Shown here: positions 43,107 to 52,381 of the stretch, piece after piece
Numbering within the stretch: position 1 is the first letter of the stretch
Layout of the letters: each line of letters opens with the position of its first letter
DNA from: Frateuria terrea
Lineage (GTDB): Bacteria > Pseudomonadota > Gammaproteobacteria > Xanthomonadales > Rhodanobacteraceae
DNA: 64,000 nt
Reading direction: 5' to 3'
Assembly (NCBI RefSeq): GCF_900115705.1
Contig: NZ_FOXL01000002.1
Coordinates: 682,001-746,000 of the forward strand
Notes under the pieces: generated by a model
What the model was told of the DNA's origin: nothing
The model's input: only the letters and a program-made list of their open reading frames with translations
The model's database searches: none
Position numbers and translations under genes: made by a program

Positions 43107-43748
43107 TCAGGCGAAGCCGTGCTGCTTGAGGAACGCCTCGTCCAGCCGCGGCGCTTCGCCGCTGCCGATCAGACGCTCGACGTAGCGGGCGATCACGTCG
43201 ACCTCGATGTTCACCGCATCCCCCGTGCGCCTGGCTTGGAAAGCCGTGTGTTCCACCGTGTGCGCGATGAGGTTCACGCCGAAGCGGCTGCCGGCCACCT
43301 CGTTGACGGTCAGGCTGGTGCCGTCGATGCAGATCGAACCCTTGGCCGCGATGTAGCGCGCCAGGTTCGCGGGCACCTCGAAGATCCAGCGCTGCGAGCG
43401 CGCGTCGGGCGTGACCGAGACCACCTTGCCGACGCCGTCGACGTGGCCGGAGACCAGGTGGCCGCCCAGCCGGTCGGCAAGTCGCAGCGCCTTTTCCAGG
43501 TTGACCGGATCGCCGGCCTCGAGCTGGCCCAGCGTGGTCAGCGACAGCGTCTCGTTGGAGACGTCCGCGGCAAAACCGCGTTCGCCGAGGGCGATGGCCG
43601 TCAGGCACACGCCGGACACGGCGATCGAATCGCCCAGCTGCACGTCGGAAAGATCGAGGCTCGCGGTGTCCACGTGCAGGCGCACGTCGCCGCCTCGGGG
43701 CTCGAGCCGCGCGACGCGGCCCACGCACTGGATGATGCCGGTGAACAT
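43107..43748 (-). CDS. ribE: Riboflavin synthase, alpha subunit
   Basis: The enzyme dismutates two lumazine molecules to riboflavin and the pyrimidine precursor. 213 residues with two repeated lumazine-binding barrels: MFTGIIQCVGRV, SIAVSGVCLTAIAL and VSNETLSLTTLG in the first; KALRLADRLGGHLVSGHVDGVG, SICIDGTSLTVNEV and FGVNLIAHTVEHTAF in the second. The start is ATG 43748, where AGGAGG lies 7 bases upstream; a longer 283-residue frame runs through the riboswitch and was rejected. The gene is controlled by an FMN riboswitch and overlaps a short upstream ORF by one base. Confidence 0.97.
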   Translation of the reverse strand: MFTGIIQCVGRVARLEPRGGDVRLHVDTASLDLSDVQLGDSIAVSGVCLTAIALGERGFAADVSNETLSLTTLGQLEAGDPVNLEKALRLADRLGGHLVSGHVDGVGKVVSVTPDARSQRWIFEVPANLARYIAAKGSICIDGTSLTVNEVAGSRFGVNLIAHTVEHTAFQARRTGDAVNIEVDVIARYVERLIGSGEAPRLDEAFLKQHGFA

Positions 43749-43798
43749 CAGCGCACCTCCTGGCCGGAGGCAGCAATGGAACGAACGGGATGGGACAT
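43748..43798 (-). CDS. Putative 16-residue leader peptide overlapping ribE start
   Basis: Between the riboswitch and ribE lies ATG...TGA encoding MSHPVRSIAASGQEVR. GGAG is 8 bases before its ATG, and its TGA overlaps the ribE ATG as TGATG. The ribE ribosome-binding site lies inside it. This would let translation of the short ORF be coupled to ribE. It is too short for similarity evidence and could be chance. Confidence 0.35.
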   Translation of the reverse strand: MSHPVRSIAASGQEVR

Positions 43799-43893
43799 GA
43801 AACGTTCTCCGCAATGGGTCAGCGAAAAACGCCCCAAGGCATGAGGCCGACGCAGCCACGCAGCCTTTCGGCCCCGCGGATGCGACCTGCCGT

Positions 43894-44067
43894 CTTCTCT
43901 CATCCGGACTGTGGGCCATCCCGGCGAACCGGACTGGCCTGACCGTCGGCTCCGGCATCGGACCGGATCTGCTGACCCTTCGCCGGAGGCGAAGGCGCTC
44001 GCGGGCTCGTGTTCCGGGATCCTTCGGAACACCTACCGCCGGTGGGGAATTTCGCCCCGCCCTGAAG
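43894..44067 (-). promoter_or_regulatory. FMN riboswitch (RFN element)
   Basis: On the minus strand the element opens with TTCAGGGCGGGGCGAAATTC, then CCCCACCGGCGGTAGG. It continues with the variable stem GCCTTCGCCTCCGGCGAAGG and GTCAGCAGATCCGGT. It closes with CAGTCCGGATGAGAGAAG. These are the invariant parts of the RFN aptamer that binds flavin mononucleotide. It lies about 145 bases upstream of ribE. A T5 run at 43829-43825 may belong to the expression platform, but I cannot fold it reliably. A possible -10 (TAGACT) lies at 44105-44100. Only ribE, and perhaps ribB, appear to be under its control. Confidence 0.95.
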
Positions 44068-44117
44068 ACGTCGTTTTGCCGGGAAAACCCGGTCGCGCCA
44101 GTCTAGCACCGCGGTGC

Positions 44118-45029
44118 TCAGGCCTGCGCCAGCGCAGCGGCGAGATGGTCGATCAGCCGCCGCAGCGCCGGCGTGCGGTCCGCACCTGGCAGCCACAACA
44201 GGTGCACCGGGTGGGCGGGCAACTGCCACTCCGCCAGCAGCTCGACCAGCGAACCTTCAGCCACCAGCCCCGAGGCCATGTAGTCGCCCTGCAGGCCGAT
44301 GCCCACGCCAGCCAGCACCGCGTCACGGATCGCCTGCGCATCGTTGCAGGTCAACACCGGATCGACGCGTACCGGCCGTCGCTGGCGCTGCCTGGTGAAG
44401 GTCCACAGGGTGCCGCTGCGGTAGCCGCTGAAGGCGATGCAGCGGTGGGCCTTCAGCTCGGCCGGGTCGCGCAGCGGCGGTGCCGAGGCCAGGTAGCCGG
44501 GCGAGGCGCAGGGAAAGTAGCGCATCGTGCCCACCCGGCGCGCCACCAGCTGCGCGTCGGCCAGCCGCCCCACGCGCACCGCCAGATCGACCTTGCCCGC
44601 CACCATGTCCACATAGGCGTCGTCGTAGACCGCCTCGATGCGAACCTTCGGGTGCTCGCGCAGGAAGCCCGCCAGCAGCGGCGCCACGCGATAGCGACCG
44701 TAGTTGGAGGGCAGGTGCACGCACAGGTGGCCGGCCAGTTCGCCGTCGGGCGGACGCAGGCCGGCGGCCAGTTCCGTCATCACCGCTTCCATGCGTTGCC
44801 ATTGCGCCAGCAACTGCTCGCCGCGGGAAGTCAGGGCCATGCGCCGCGTGGTGCGCAGGAACAGCCGCTCCCCCACTGCCTCCTCCAGCGTGGCAATGCG
44901 CCGGCTCAGCACCGAGGGCGTGCAGCCGACCTCCAGCGCTGCCCGCGAGAAGTTGAGCCGCCGCGCGGCGGCTGCGAAGGCACGCAGCTCGCGCAGGCGG
45001 GTGGGCGTGAGCTCGAAGGATTGATTCAT
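44118..45029 (-). CDS. LysR-family transcriptional regulator
   Basis: 303 residues, the standard LysR layout. Winged helix-turn-helix at about 8-65: LRELRAFAAAARRLNFSRAALEVGCTPSVLSRRIATLEEAVGERLF with the recognition helix around SVLSRRIATLE. A periplasmic-binding-protein-like effector domain follows (about 90-300: LCVHLPSNYGRYRVAPLLAGF, VDLAVRVGRLADAQLVARRVG). ATG 45029 gives the family's usual N-terminus. It is transcribed divergently from the oxidoreductase at 45120, with 90 bases between starts, the classical arrangement for a LysR regulator and its target. A CCGGG-N4-CCCGG hairpin (44079-44092) lies just after its stop. Confidence 0.93.
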   Translation of the reverse strand: MNQSFELTPTRLRELRAFAAAARRLNFSRAALEVGCTPSVLSRRIATLEEAVGERLFLRTTRRMALTSRGEQLLAQWQRMEAVMTELAAGLRPPDGELAGHLCVHLPSNYGRYRVAPLLAGFLREHPKVRIEAVYDDAYVDMVAGKVDLAVRVGRLADAQLVARRVGTMRYFPCASPGYLASAPPLRDPAELKAHRCIAFSGYRSGTLWTFTRQRQRRPVRVDPVLTCNDAQAIRDAVLAGVGIGLQGDYMASGLVAEGSLVELLAEWQLPAHPVHLLWLPGADRTPALRRLIDHLAAALAQA

Positions 45030-45119
45030 GAGGCGAACAAAAGTTTGGCCATTCGTGCGGATTATCGCAGGCCTGGCGTGGATGGACGATGTGCGCATTT
45101 CCACCACGGAGCAATGCCC

Positions 45120-46130
45120 ATGCGCGCCTTCCAGCTTTCAGCCTTCGATCTCGATCACCTGCAACAGGTCGAGCTGCCCGCTCCACGCCCCGGCCCGAAC
45201 GAGGTGCTGGTGCGGATGGAAGCCGCCTCGCTCAACTTCCGCGACTGGATGCTGGTCGACGGCAAGCTCTATCGTGGCGTGCAGCTGCCGATCGTGCCGG
45301 TGTCCGATGGCGCCGGCACGGTGATGGAGGTCGGCGCGGCGGTGCAGCGCTTCAAGCCGGGCGACCGCGTGACCACCTTCTACAAGTCGCGCTGGATCGC
45401 CGGCGCGATGCGGCCGGAATGGGAGGGCGCCGAGATCGGCGCGCCGCATCCGGGCGTGATGCGCGAACTGGCCTGCTTCGACCAGTACTCGCTGGCGCGC
45501 GCGCCCTCGCACCTTTCCAGTCTCCAGGCCGCCACCCTGCCAATCGCCGCGCTGACCGCCTGGCAGGCGCTGGAGCTGGCCCACGTCACCACCGGCCAGA
45601 CGGTGTTGCTGCTGGGCACCGGCGGGGTTTCCCTGTTCGCGCTGCAGTTCGCGAAACTGCGCGGCGCGCGCACGATCCTGCTGTCGTCCAGCGACGAGAA
45701 ACTGGAACGCGCCAAGGCGCTGGGTGCCGACATCGGCATCAACTACGCGAGTCACCCGCAATGGGGCGCGCTGGTGCGCGAAGCGAGCGGCGGTGCGGGT
45801 GTGGACGCGGTCATCGAGACCATCGGCGCGGCCACCCTCGCGCAGTCGCTGGAGGCCGTCCGCATGCATGGGTTCATCGGCGTACTCGGCTGGATCGGCG
45901 GGATGGACGCCACGCTGCCCTTGTCCAAGGTGGTGCTGAAGCGGGTGCGCGTGCAGGGCATTTCGGTCGCGCCGCTGGAAGCACACGAACGGATGGTGGC
46001 GGCCATCGAGGCTACGGGACTGGAACCGGTGATCGACCAGGTCTACGGCTTCGGCCAACTGCGCGAGGCCTTCGAGCAACTCGCCGCCGGGCGCCACTTC
46101 GGCAAGCTCGCCATCGACTTCAACCGGTAA
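45120..46130 (+). CDS. Zinc-type alcohol dehydrogenase/quinone oxidoreductase-like protein (MDR family)
   Basis: A 336-residue medium-chain dehydrogenase/reductase. GroES-like catalytic part (1-150: EVLVRMEAASLNFRDWMLVDGK, VPVSDGAGTVMEVGAAVQRFKPGDRV), and a Rossmann part (VLLLGTGGVSLFALQFAKLRGARTILLSSSDEKLERAKALGAD; GGAGVDAVIETIGA). The usual catalytic-zinc cysteines and the four-cysteine structural lobe are not visible, so it is likely a zinc-independent NAD(P)H oxidoreductase. ATG 45120 has GGAG 8 bases upstream; the ATG at 45114 is too close to it. It probably forms an operon with the two following genes under the divergent LysR regulator. Confidence 0.9.
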   Translation: MRAFQLSAFDLDHLQQVELPAPRPGPNEVLVRMEAASLNFRDWMLVDGKLYRGVQLPIVPVSDGAGTVMEVGAAVQRFKPGDRVTTFYKSRWIAGAMRPEWEGAEIGAPHPGVMRELACFDQYSLARAPSHLSSLQAATLPIAALTAWQALELAHVTTGQTVLLLGTGGVSLFALQFAKLRGARTILLSSSDEKLERAKALGADIGINYASHPQWGALVREASGGAGVDAVIETIGAATLAQSLEAVRMHGFIGVLGWIGGMDATLPLSKVVLKRVRVQGISVAPLEAHERMVAAIEATGLEPVIDQVYGFGQLREAFEQLAAGRHFGKLAIDFNR

Positions 46131-46140
46131 AGGACATCCC

Positions 46141-47001
46141 ATGCGCTTCCCTTCCCTGAGCCGTGCCGTGCGCGGCCTGCTGCCCGTCCTTTGGCTCGCG
46201 TTTGCCACGCTGGCCCATGGTGCCGGTGCCTCTCCCGACATCCGCCTATACGTGCTCGACTGCGGCCGCCTGGATTTCCAGGACCTGGGCATGTTCGACG
46301 ACAGCGGCGCGCTGGACGGCAAGCCCGGCAGCATGTCCGCACCGTGCTTCCTGATCCGCCATCCCAAGGGCCTGCTGCTGTGGGATACGGGCCTGGGCGA
46401 CGCCATTGCCGACCGGCCGGGCGGCGTCGCAGTGGCCCCCGGTATCCGCGCGACCGTCCCGGTCAGGCTGGTCGACCAGCTCAGGACACTGGGCCTGGCG
46501 CCATCGGACATCGATTACCTGGCGTTCTCGCACTGGCACGAGGATCACACCGGCAATGCCAACCTGTTCGGCAAGGCCACCTGGATCATGCAGCGCAAGG
46601 AGCTGGCGGCGGCCACCGGGCACACGCCGCCGCCGTTCGAGTCCTTGGCACCGGTCAGCGCCTGGCGTGTCGCACCCAAGCGGATCATCGATGGCGACAC
46701 GGACGTCTTCGGCGACGGTAGCGTGCGCATCCTGTCGATGCCCGGCCACACTCCCGGCCATCAGGTGCTTGAGCTGCGCCTGTCCCGCGCCGGCGTGGTG
46801 CTGCTGGCCGGCGATCTCTACCACAGCCGCGAGAACCGCCGGTTCCGGCGCGTGCCACGGGTCAACACCGACCGCGCGCAGACGCTGGCCTCCATGGATC
46901 GCTTCGAGGCGATCGCGGCGCGCACTCACGCATGGGTGGTGATTCCGCACGACTCGCGCGATATTGCTGCGTTACCCCGCTTCCCCTCGTACCTGCACTG
47001 A
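46141..47001 (+). CDS. Exported metallo-beta-lactamase-fold hydrolase (AHL-lactonase-like)
   Basis: 286 residues. A signal peptide (MRFPSLSRAVRGLLPVLWLAFATLAHGA) directs it to the periplasm. The metal-binding motif HxHxDH is at residues 131-136 (SHWHEDHTGN), with the further ligands in MPGHTPGHQVLEL and LLAGDLYHS. The overall pattern (IRLYVLDCGRL, LIRHPKGLLLWDTGLGDAI) resembles N-acyl-homoserine-lactone lactonases of the AiiA/AttM group, but those are usually cytoplasmic. Substrate therefore unknown; lactones are a reasonable guess. It starts 10 bases after the oxidoreductase stop. Confidence 0.88.
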   Translation: MRFPSLSRAVRGLLPVLWLAFATLAHGAGASPDIRLYVLDCGRLDFQDLGMFDDSGALDGKPGSMSAPCFLIRHPKGLLLWDTGLGDAIADRPGGVAVAPGIRATVPVRLVDQLRTLGLAPSDIDYLAFSHWHEDHTGNANLFGKATWIMQRKELAAATGHTPPPFESLAPVSAWRVAPKRIIDGDTDVFGDGSVRILSMPGHTPGHQVLELRLSRAGVVLLAGDLYHSRENRRFRRVPRVNTDRAQTLASMDRFEAIAARTHAWVVIPHDSRDIAALPRFPSYLH

Positions 47002-47043
47002 ATCGTAGGGCGGCGGCGCCACCTTCCCTCCAGAGGATTGGAT

Positions 47044-47466
47044 ATGAGTTCGGATTACCCCAGCGCGGAGGAGTATTCGGCCGAGATGGCCCGCTATCCG
47101 GCCATGACCGTGGTCGACATCCGCTCGGAGCATTCGCTCGTTACCGACTCATACAAGAACCAGGTGCTGTTCAACATCAACGGCGAATGCATGCGCCTGT
47201 CGGTGTTCGAGGGCCAGTATCGCTGGCACCAGCACCCGGACACGGACGAGTTGTTCGTCGTGGTGGCGGGCGAACTCCGGATCGAATTCGAGGATGGCGC
47301 CCGGGTCGCCCTCACCGAGTGGCAGAGCATCGTCATCCCGGCGGGCACCGTGCATCGAACGCGCGCCGTCGGACGCACGGTGAACATTACATGCGAAGCG
47401 CAAAACGCGACTACGGTGTTCCTGGAGCCGCCGCCCGACCCTGTGCCGCCCCGCGGCACAGGTTGA
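47044..47466 (+). CDS. Cupin-domain protein
   Basis: A 140-residue single-domain cupin. Motif 1 is FEGQYRWHQHPDTDELFVVVAGELRIEF (two His, one Glu), and motif 2 is IPAGTVHRTRAVG with the third histidine. Such proteins bind a metal and act as small oxygenases, isomerases or sensors; no substrate can be assigned. ATG 47044 has AGAGGA 6 bases upstream; a TTG two codons earlier is less likely. It ends 8 bases from the convergent ribD stop and is the last gene of the LysR-linked set. Confidence 0.9.
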   Translation: MSSDYPSAEEYSAEMARYPAMTVVDIRSEHSLVTDSYKNQVLFNINGECMRLSVFEGQYRWHQHPDTDELFVVVAGELRIEFEDGARVALTEWQSIVIPAGTVHRTRAVGRTVNITCEAQNATTVFLEPPPDPVPPRGTG

Positions 47467-47474
47467 TCAAAGCG

Positions 47475-48662
47475 TCATACCGGCCGCAGCCGAAGCCGCC
47501 AGTCCTCGCCCAGCGCACGCCTGTCGAGCATGCGCAGCGGCCAGCGGCCGGCCATATCCGCCAGCGTGGGCAATTGCAGCAGCGGGCGCGCCTGGTCGCC
47601 CAGCAGGAGCGGGGCGACGTAGAGCAGCAACTCGTCGGCCAGACCGGCGGCGAACAACGCACCGCAGAGCGTAGGGCCGGCTTCGACGTGGACCTCGTTG
47701 ATCCCGCGCCGGGCCAATTCGGCCATTGCTGCGCCGAGATCCAGCCTGCCTTGGTGCTCCGCAACCACGGCGCACTCGACCGTTCCAAAGCGGTTCCGCG
47801 TGTCGTCGGCGCCGGCGGCGTGCAGCAGCAGCGTCGGTGCCGAACCGTCGAGCACGTGGCTGCCTTCGGGCGTGCGCAGGTGGCGATCGAGCACCACGCG
47901 CAACGGCGGGCGGAAGCCCTCGTCGGCTGGGCAGGCATGGGAAACAGGGGCAACGGCCTCCTCCACCTCCCGACCCTCTTCCCCGGCACAGCCCGCGAAG
48001 AGGACGTCGGAGCGCACGGTGAGGCGGGGGTTGTCGGCCAATACTGTGCCGCTGCCGGTGAGGATCGCCGAACTGCGCGCGCGCCAGCGCTGCACGTCGG
48101 CGCGCGCGGCTTCGCCGGTGATCCACCTGGACTCGCCGTTGGCCAGCGCGGTGCGGCCGTCCAGGCTCATCGCCAACTTCACCCGCACCCACGGACGACC
48201 GCGCTCCAAGCGGCTGAAGAAACCGATATTGAGCTCGCGCGCTGGCTCGCGCAGCAGGCCGCTGTCCACGGCGATGCCGGCCGCGCGCAACTTCCCGATC
48301 CCACGTCCGGCGACCTGCGGGAATGGATCCTCCGCCGCGATGACCACCCGCGCCACGCCGGCGACGACCAGCGCATCGGCACAGGGCGGCGTGCGGCCGA
48401 AATGCGCGCAAGGTTCCAATGTCACGTAGGCCGTGGCGCCGCGTGCCGCCTCACCGGCCTCGCGCAGTGCGAACACTTCCGCATGCGGCTCGCCCGCCCG
48501 CGCATGGAAACCCATGCCGATCACTTGCTCGCCGTGCGCGATCACGCAACCGACGCGCGGGTTCGGCTGTGCCGTATACAAGCCACGCTCCGCCAGGCGC
48601 AGCGCGTGCGCCATGTGCATGTGGTCGAGCGAGGAAAAGGAGGGATGGGTCTCAGGGGACAA
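47475..48662 (-). CDS. ribD: Bifunctional riboflavin deaminase/reductase RibD
   Basis: RibD carries out steps two and three of riboflavin synthesis. The deaminase domain (about 15-160) has the zinc motif GEPHAEVFAL, LEPCAHFGRTPPCADAL; the reductase domain (about 165-390) has PWVRVKLAMSLDGRTALANGESRWITG and EAGPTLCGALF. 395 residues, with a loop between about 245 and 275 (GEEGREVEEAVAP) longer than in E. coli. The start is TTG at 48662, supported by GGAGGA 7 bases upstream; the first internal ATG (48620) has no ribosome-binding site. It follows nrdR on the same strand and is cut off from ribE by five genes and the riboswitch. Confidence 0.95.
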   Translation of the reverse strand: MSPETHPSFSSLDHMHMAHALRLAERGLYTAQPNPRVGCVIAHGEQVIGMGFHARAGEPHAEVFALREAGEAARGATAYVTLEPCAHFGRTPPCADALVVAGVARVVIAAEDPFPQVAGRGIGKLRAAGIAVDSGLLREPARELNIGFFSRLERGRPWVRVKLAMSLDGRTALANGESRWITGEAARADVQRWRARSSAILTGSGTVLADNPRLTVRSDVLFAGCAGEEGREVEEAVAPVSHACPADEGFRPPLRVVLDRHLRTPEGSHVLDGSAPTLLLHAAGADDTRNRFGTVECAVVAEHQGRLDLGAAMAELARRGINEVHVEAGPTLCGALFAAGLADELLLYVAPLLLGDQARPLLQLPTLADMAGRWPLRMLDRRALGEDWRLRLRPV

Positions 48663-48776
48663 CGCGCTTCCTCCAGCATCTCCAGGCGGGCTTGCCTCGC
48701 GATGCTCTTGGTTCCGGCGGCGAAAAGCAAAGCCATCGCAGCCTGGCTCGCTGCGAAGGTCCTGGCCGAAGCACCG

Positions 48777-49292
48777 TTACTTCGTGGGCGTGCGCTTGCC
48801 GGTGCCCAGCAACGGCAGCTGCAATCCATCGAGCCCCGGCAGGTCGCGCTCGAGCTTCTCGATCTCCTCGCGGAACGCCTGCACGTCCTCGAACTTGCGA
48901 TAGACCGAGGCGAACCGCACGTAGGCGACCTGGTCGAGCTTCTTCAGCTCGCGCATCACCAATTCGCCGACCTGGCGCGAGGGCACCTCGCGCTCGCCGC
49001 TGCGACGCAGATCGTTGACGATCTCGCGAACGGCGGTGTCGACGTCCTGGCTCGCCACCGGACGCTTCTGCAGCGCGCGCTCGAAACTGGTGCGCAGCTT
49101 GCGCTCGTCGAACACCTCGCGCCGCTCACCGCTCTTGACGATCGCCGGCAGCTTCAGCTCCGCCGTTTCGAACGTGTTGAAGCGCTCGCTGCATTGCGGA
49201 CATTCGCGCCGACGGCGCACGGTGGCGCCGTCCTCGGTCAGCCGCGAATCGATCACGCGGGTGTCTTCGTGCTGGCAGAAGGGGCAATGCAT
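48777..49292 (-). CDS. nrdR: Transcriptional repressor NrdR
   Basis: NrdR represses ribonucleotide reductase operons in response to ATP/dATP. A zinc ribbon at residues 3-34 (CPFC and CPQC) is followed by FNTFETAEL and the ATP-cone domain (about 49-139: [45 protein letters not shown]). The 171 residues exceed the E. coli protein (149) by a C-terminal tail ([22 protein letters not shown]). ATG 49292 gives the canonical MHCPFC start. It is 10 bases after glyA on the same strand, and ribD follows after 114 bases in which I see nothing. Confidence 0.97.
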   Translation of the reverse strand: MHCPFCQHEDTRVIDSRLTEDGATVRRRRECPQCSERFNTFETAELKLPAIVKSGERREVFDERKLRTSFERALQKRPVASQDVDTAVREIVNDLRRSGEREVPSRQVGELVMRELKKLDQVAYVRFASVYRKFEDVQAFREEIEKLERDLPGLDGLQLPLLGTGKRTPTK

Positions 49293-49302
49293 CCGGCGCC
49301 GA

Positions 49303-50571
49303 TCAGCCGTACACCGGGAACTTCTTGCACTGCGCCTCGACCTTGGCGCGCACGGCGCTAATGACCGCCTCGTCGCCCGGCGCGTCGAGCACATCGCACA
49401 GCCAGTTGGCCAGTTCGACGCAGTCGGCTTCCTTGTAGCCGCGGGTGGTCACCGCCGGGGTGCCCACGCGCAGGCCGGAGGTGACGAAGGGCTTCTGCGG
49501 GTCGTTCGGCACGGCGTTCTTGTTGACCGTGATGTGCGCCTTGCCCAGCGCCGCTTCGGCGTCCTTGCCGGTAACGCCCTTGCCGATCATGTCGACCAGC
49601 ATCAGGTGGTTCTGGGTGCCGCCGGAGACGATCTTGTAGCCGCGCTCGATGATGGTCTTCGCCATCGCCTGCGCGTTCTTGACCACCTGCTGCTGATAGG
49701 CCTTGAAGTCCGGCTCCAGCGCCTCCTTGAACGCCACCGCCTTGGCGGCGATCACGTGCATCAGCGGGCCGCCCTGGATGCCCGGGAAGACGATCGACTG
49801 CAGCTTCTTCTCGATCTCCTCGCCCGCCTCGCCCATCGCGTCGCGGCTGGCCACGATGATGCCGCCGCGCGGGCCGCGCAGGGTCTTGTGGGTGGTGGAG
49901 GTGACCACGTGTGCGTGCGGCAGCGGGCTCGGGTAGACGCCGGCGGCGACCAGGCCGGCCACGTGCGCCATGTCGACGAAGAGGTAGGCGCCGACCGAAT
50001 CGGCGATCGCGCGCATGCGCTTCCAGTCCACCACCTGCGAATAGGCGGAGAAGCCGCCCACCAGCATCTTCGGCTTGTGCTCGTCGGCCAGGCGCTGCAC
50101 TTCGTCGTAGTCGATCAGGCCGGCGTCGTTCACCCCGTACTGCACGGCGTTGAACAGCTTGCCGGAAATGTTCACCTTGGCGCCGTGGGTGAGGTGACCG
50201 CCATGGGCGAGCGACATGCCCAGGATGGTGTCGCCCGGCGAGAGCAGCGCCAGGTATACCGCCTGGTTGGCCTGCGAGCCCGAGTGCGGCTGCACGTTGG
50301 CGTAGCTGGCGCCGAACAGCTGCTTGACGCGGTCGATCGCCAGGCGCTCGGCCACGTCGACGTATTCGCAGCCGCCGTAGTAGCGCTTGCCCGGGTAGCC
50401 CTCGGCGTACTTGTTGGTCAGTACCGAGCCCTGCGCTTCCATCACGCGCGGGCTGGCGTAGTTTTCCGAAGCGATCAGCTCGACGTGGTCCTCCTGGCGA
50501 CGGGCTTCGTCGGCGATGGCCTTGGCCAGCTCAGGGTCGAAACCTTCGATCGTGCAATCCTTCGGGAACAT
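49303..50571 (-). CDS. glyA: Serine hydroxymethyltransferase
   Basis: GlyA interconverts serine and glycine with tetrahydrofolate, the main source of one-carbon units. The 422 residues match the family. The PLP lysine is in [53 protein letters not shown] and [19 protein letters not shown] form substrate and cofactor sites. ATG 50571 begins [19 protein letters not shown]. The upstream leader contains no recognised riboswitch. The order glyA-nrdR-ribD is common in Lysobacterales and other Gammaproteobacteria. Confidence 0.98.
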   Translation of the reverse strand: MFPKDCTIEGFDPELAKAIADEARRQEDHVELIASENYASPRVMEAQGSVLTNKYAEGYPGKRYYGGCEYVDVAERLAIDRVKQLFGASYANVQPHSGSQANQAVYLALLSPGDTILGMSLAHGGHLTHGAKVNISGKLFNAVQYGVNDAGLIDYDEVQRLADEHKPKMLVGGFSAYSQVVDWKRMRAIADSVGAYLFVDMAHVAGLVAAGVYPSPLPHAHVVTSTTHKTLRGPRGGIIVASRDAMGEAGEEIEKKLQSIVFPGIQGGPLMHVIAAKAVAFKEALEPDFKAYQQQVVKNAQAMAKTIIERGYKIVSGGTQNHLMLVDMIGKGVTGKDAEAALGKAHITVNKNAVPNDPQKPFVTSGLRVGTPAVTTRGYKEADCVELANWLCDVLDAPGDEAVISAVRAKVEAQCKKFPVYG

Positions 50572-50706
50572 GCGTCGCCTCGGTGGTGGGGAGCGGGGGA
50601 TCAGCCGAAAAGTGTAGTCCTCGCGGGGAATGGCGGCCACTGCGGAGCTTGCGGCGAGTTTGCGTACATCGTACCGTACACCGCACGCCACCCATGGAGC
50701 TCCCCG

Positions 50707-51771
50707 ATGGCCTTGACCCGCCGCACGCCTGCCCTCGCACGCCGCCTGTACCGCCTGCTCGCGACCGCCTTGTTGTCGATCCCGCTGGCGCTGTGCGCCG
50801 CCACGGTCGAGGGCGTGGGGATCCGGCCGATCACCTATCCGGACCCGGTCAACCAGGGCCACACGCCGGGTTTCGTGTTCTACCCCTCGTCCGGGCCGAC
50901 GCACGGCACGACGGCGTTCGGCCCTTACGACGTCGCCGCCACGCCCGGCGCACCCGCCGCGACCGGTACCTGGCCGCTGGTGGTCATCTCGCACGGGCAT
51001 GGCGGCTCGGACCTGGGCCACCACGACCTGGCCGCCTACCTCGCCCGGCACGGTTTTGTCGTCGCCACGTTCGAGCAGCCCGGCGACAACTTCCACGACC
51101 AGAGCGGTTCGGCCACCTCCAGGGTGCTGGTGGGACGCGCCGTCGAGGTGCGCACCGTCATCGACACGCTGCTTGCGGATGCACGCTGGAAAACCCTGAT
51201 CGATCCGACCCGCATCGGCGTGGCCGGCTTCTCGGCCGGCGGCTACGCCAGCCTGCTGGTCGTGGGCGCCAAGCCGCGATTCGACCTTTTCATCGGTTAC
51301 TGCCACCGTCACCCGGATGACGAGGAGACGTGCGGGCCGGCCAAGAAGCTCACGCCCAAGGCTGCCGCCGCCTACCTGGCCAATATCCAGCGCGATCTGC
51401 CCCGCTGGGGCGACACCGCGGACCCGCGCGTCAAGGCCGCCTTCGTGATGGCGCCTCTGTCGCTTGTCTTCGACAAGGCTGGCGCCCATGCGATCGACCG
51501 GCCGGTCGAGCTCTGGTACGGCCAGCACGACCACGTGCTGCTGCCGTCGGAAAACGCACTGCACCTCGAGCCGCTCGTTCGCACGTTGGCGCACGTGCAC
51601 GAGGTGCCGAAGGCCGACCACTGGGTCTTCCTGGCGCCCTGCTCTGCTGCGCTGGCGAAGGAGGCTGGAGATATCTGCAAGGACCCGCCGGGCGTCGACC
51701 GCACGAAAGCGCACCAGCGCATCAACGCCGATGCCGTGGCCTTCTTCGGCAAGACGCTCCGGGTGCACTGA
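50707..51771 (+). CDS. Exported alpha/beta hydrolase (PAF-acetylhydrolase/dienelactone hydrolase-like)
   Basis: 354 residues with a signal peptide ([32 protein letters not shown]). The serine hydrolase core has the oxyanion region [29 protein letters not shown], the nucleophile elbow [13 protein letters not shown] (Ser176), a likely Asp in [15 protein letters not shown] and a His in PKADHWVFL. It resembles predicted dienelactone hydrolases/PAF acetylhydrolases that act on lipids or esters in the periplasm. [12 protein letters not shown] segment could hold a disulfide. ATG 50707 has GGAG 7 bases upstream. The TetR gene starts 1 base after its stop, suggesting the regulator controls this operon. 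Confidence 0.88.
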   Translation: MALTRRTPALARRLYRLLATALLSIPLALCAATVEGVGIRPITYPDPVNQGHTPGFVFYPSSGPTHGTTAFGPYDVAATPGAPAATGTWPLVVISHGHGGSDLGHHDLAAYLARHGFVVATFEQPGDNFHDQSGSATSRVLVGRAVEVRTVIDTLLADARWKTLIDPTRIGVAGFSAGGYASLLVVGAKPRFDLFIGYCHRHPDDEETCGPAKKLTPKAAAAYLANIQRDLPRWGDTADPRVKAAFVMAPLSLVFDKAGAHAIDRPVELWYGQHDHVLLPSENALHLEPLVRTLAHVHEVPKADHWVFLAPCSAALAKEAGDICKDPPGVDRTKAHQRINADAVAFFGKTLRVH

Positions 51772-51772
51772 G

Positions 51773-52381
51773 ATGCCCAAGGCGCTCAGCGAACAGGATG
51801 CGGAGGCTTTCCGCGAACGCATCTGCCAGGCGGCGGCGCGGCTGTTCGTCGAGGAAGGCCCGGCCGCCGTCAGCATGCGCCGCATCGCCGCGGAACTGGG
51901 CTGCGGCACGATGACGCCCTACCGCTACTTCGCCAGCAAGGAGCAGATCGTCACGGCGGTGCGCACGCGCGGCATGCACCGGTTCTCCGAGGCACTGGAA
52001 CGCGCGCTGGACACGCCCGGCGACGGCCGCACGCGCAGCCGCGCCGTGCGCGATGCCTACATCGCCTTCGCCCGCCGCGAGACGGCCACGTACCGGCTGA
52101 TGTTCGAATACCCCGAACCGCGCCGCGACGACCCGGCCTACCGCCAAGCCCACGCGCGCATGTGGCGCACGGTCGCCGCCCACGTCGAGGTCCTGGTGGC
52201 CGAGGGCGTCGTGGAAGCCGACGCGCCGCTGCTCGGCCACCAGATCTGGGCGGCGCTGCACGGTGCGGTGATGCTGGAGATAGCCGGCCTGCTGCCAGAA
52301 GGTTTCGATGCCGCCTCGCTGCACACCCGCACCGCCGGCACCCTGTTCGAGGCCGCGCGTCCCAGGGGTGGTCAGGCCTGA
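51773..52381 (+). CDS. TetR/AcrR-family transcriptional regulator
   Basis: 202 residues. N-terminal helix-turn-helix (about 14-60): [47 protein letters not shown], with the recognition helix ending in TPYRYF. The C-terminal ligand domain includes [16 protein letters not shown] and a [21 protein letters not shown] block, close to the TetR_C_33-type domain. It sits 1 base after the hydrolase stop and probably autoregulates that unit. The 3' end overlaps the convergent DUF817 fragment by 10 bases. Confidence 0.92.
   Translation: MPKALSEQDAEAFRERICQAAARLFVEEGPAAVSMRRIAAELGCGTMTPYRYFASKEQIVTAVRTRGMHRFSEALERALDTPGDGRTRSRAVRDAYIAFARRETATYRLMFEYPEPRRDDPAYRQAHARMWRTVAAHVEVLVAEGVVEADAPLLGHQIWAALHGAVMLEIAGLLPEGFDAASLHTRTAGTLFEAARPRGGQA

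Noticed and set aside
43107-43958. A 283-residue version of RibE starting at 43958
   Set aside because: The extra 70 residues are read through the riboswitch, and the conserved MFTGII start at 43748 has an AGGAGG.
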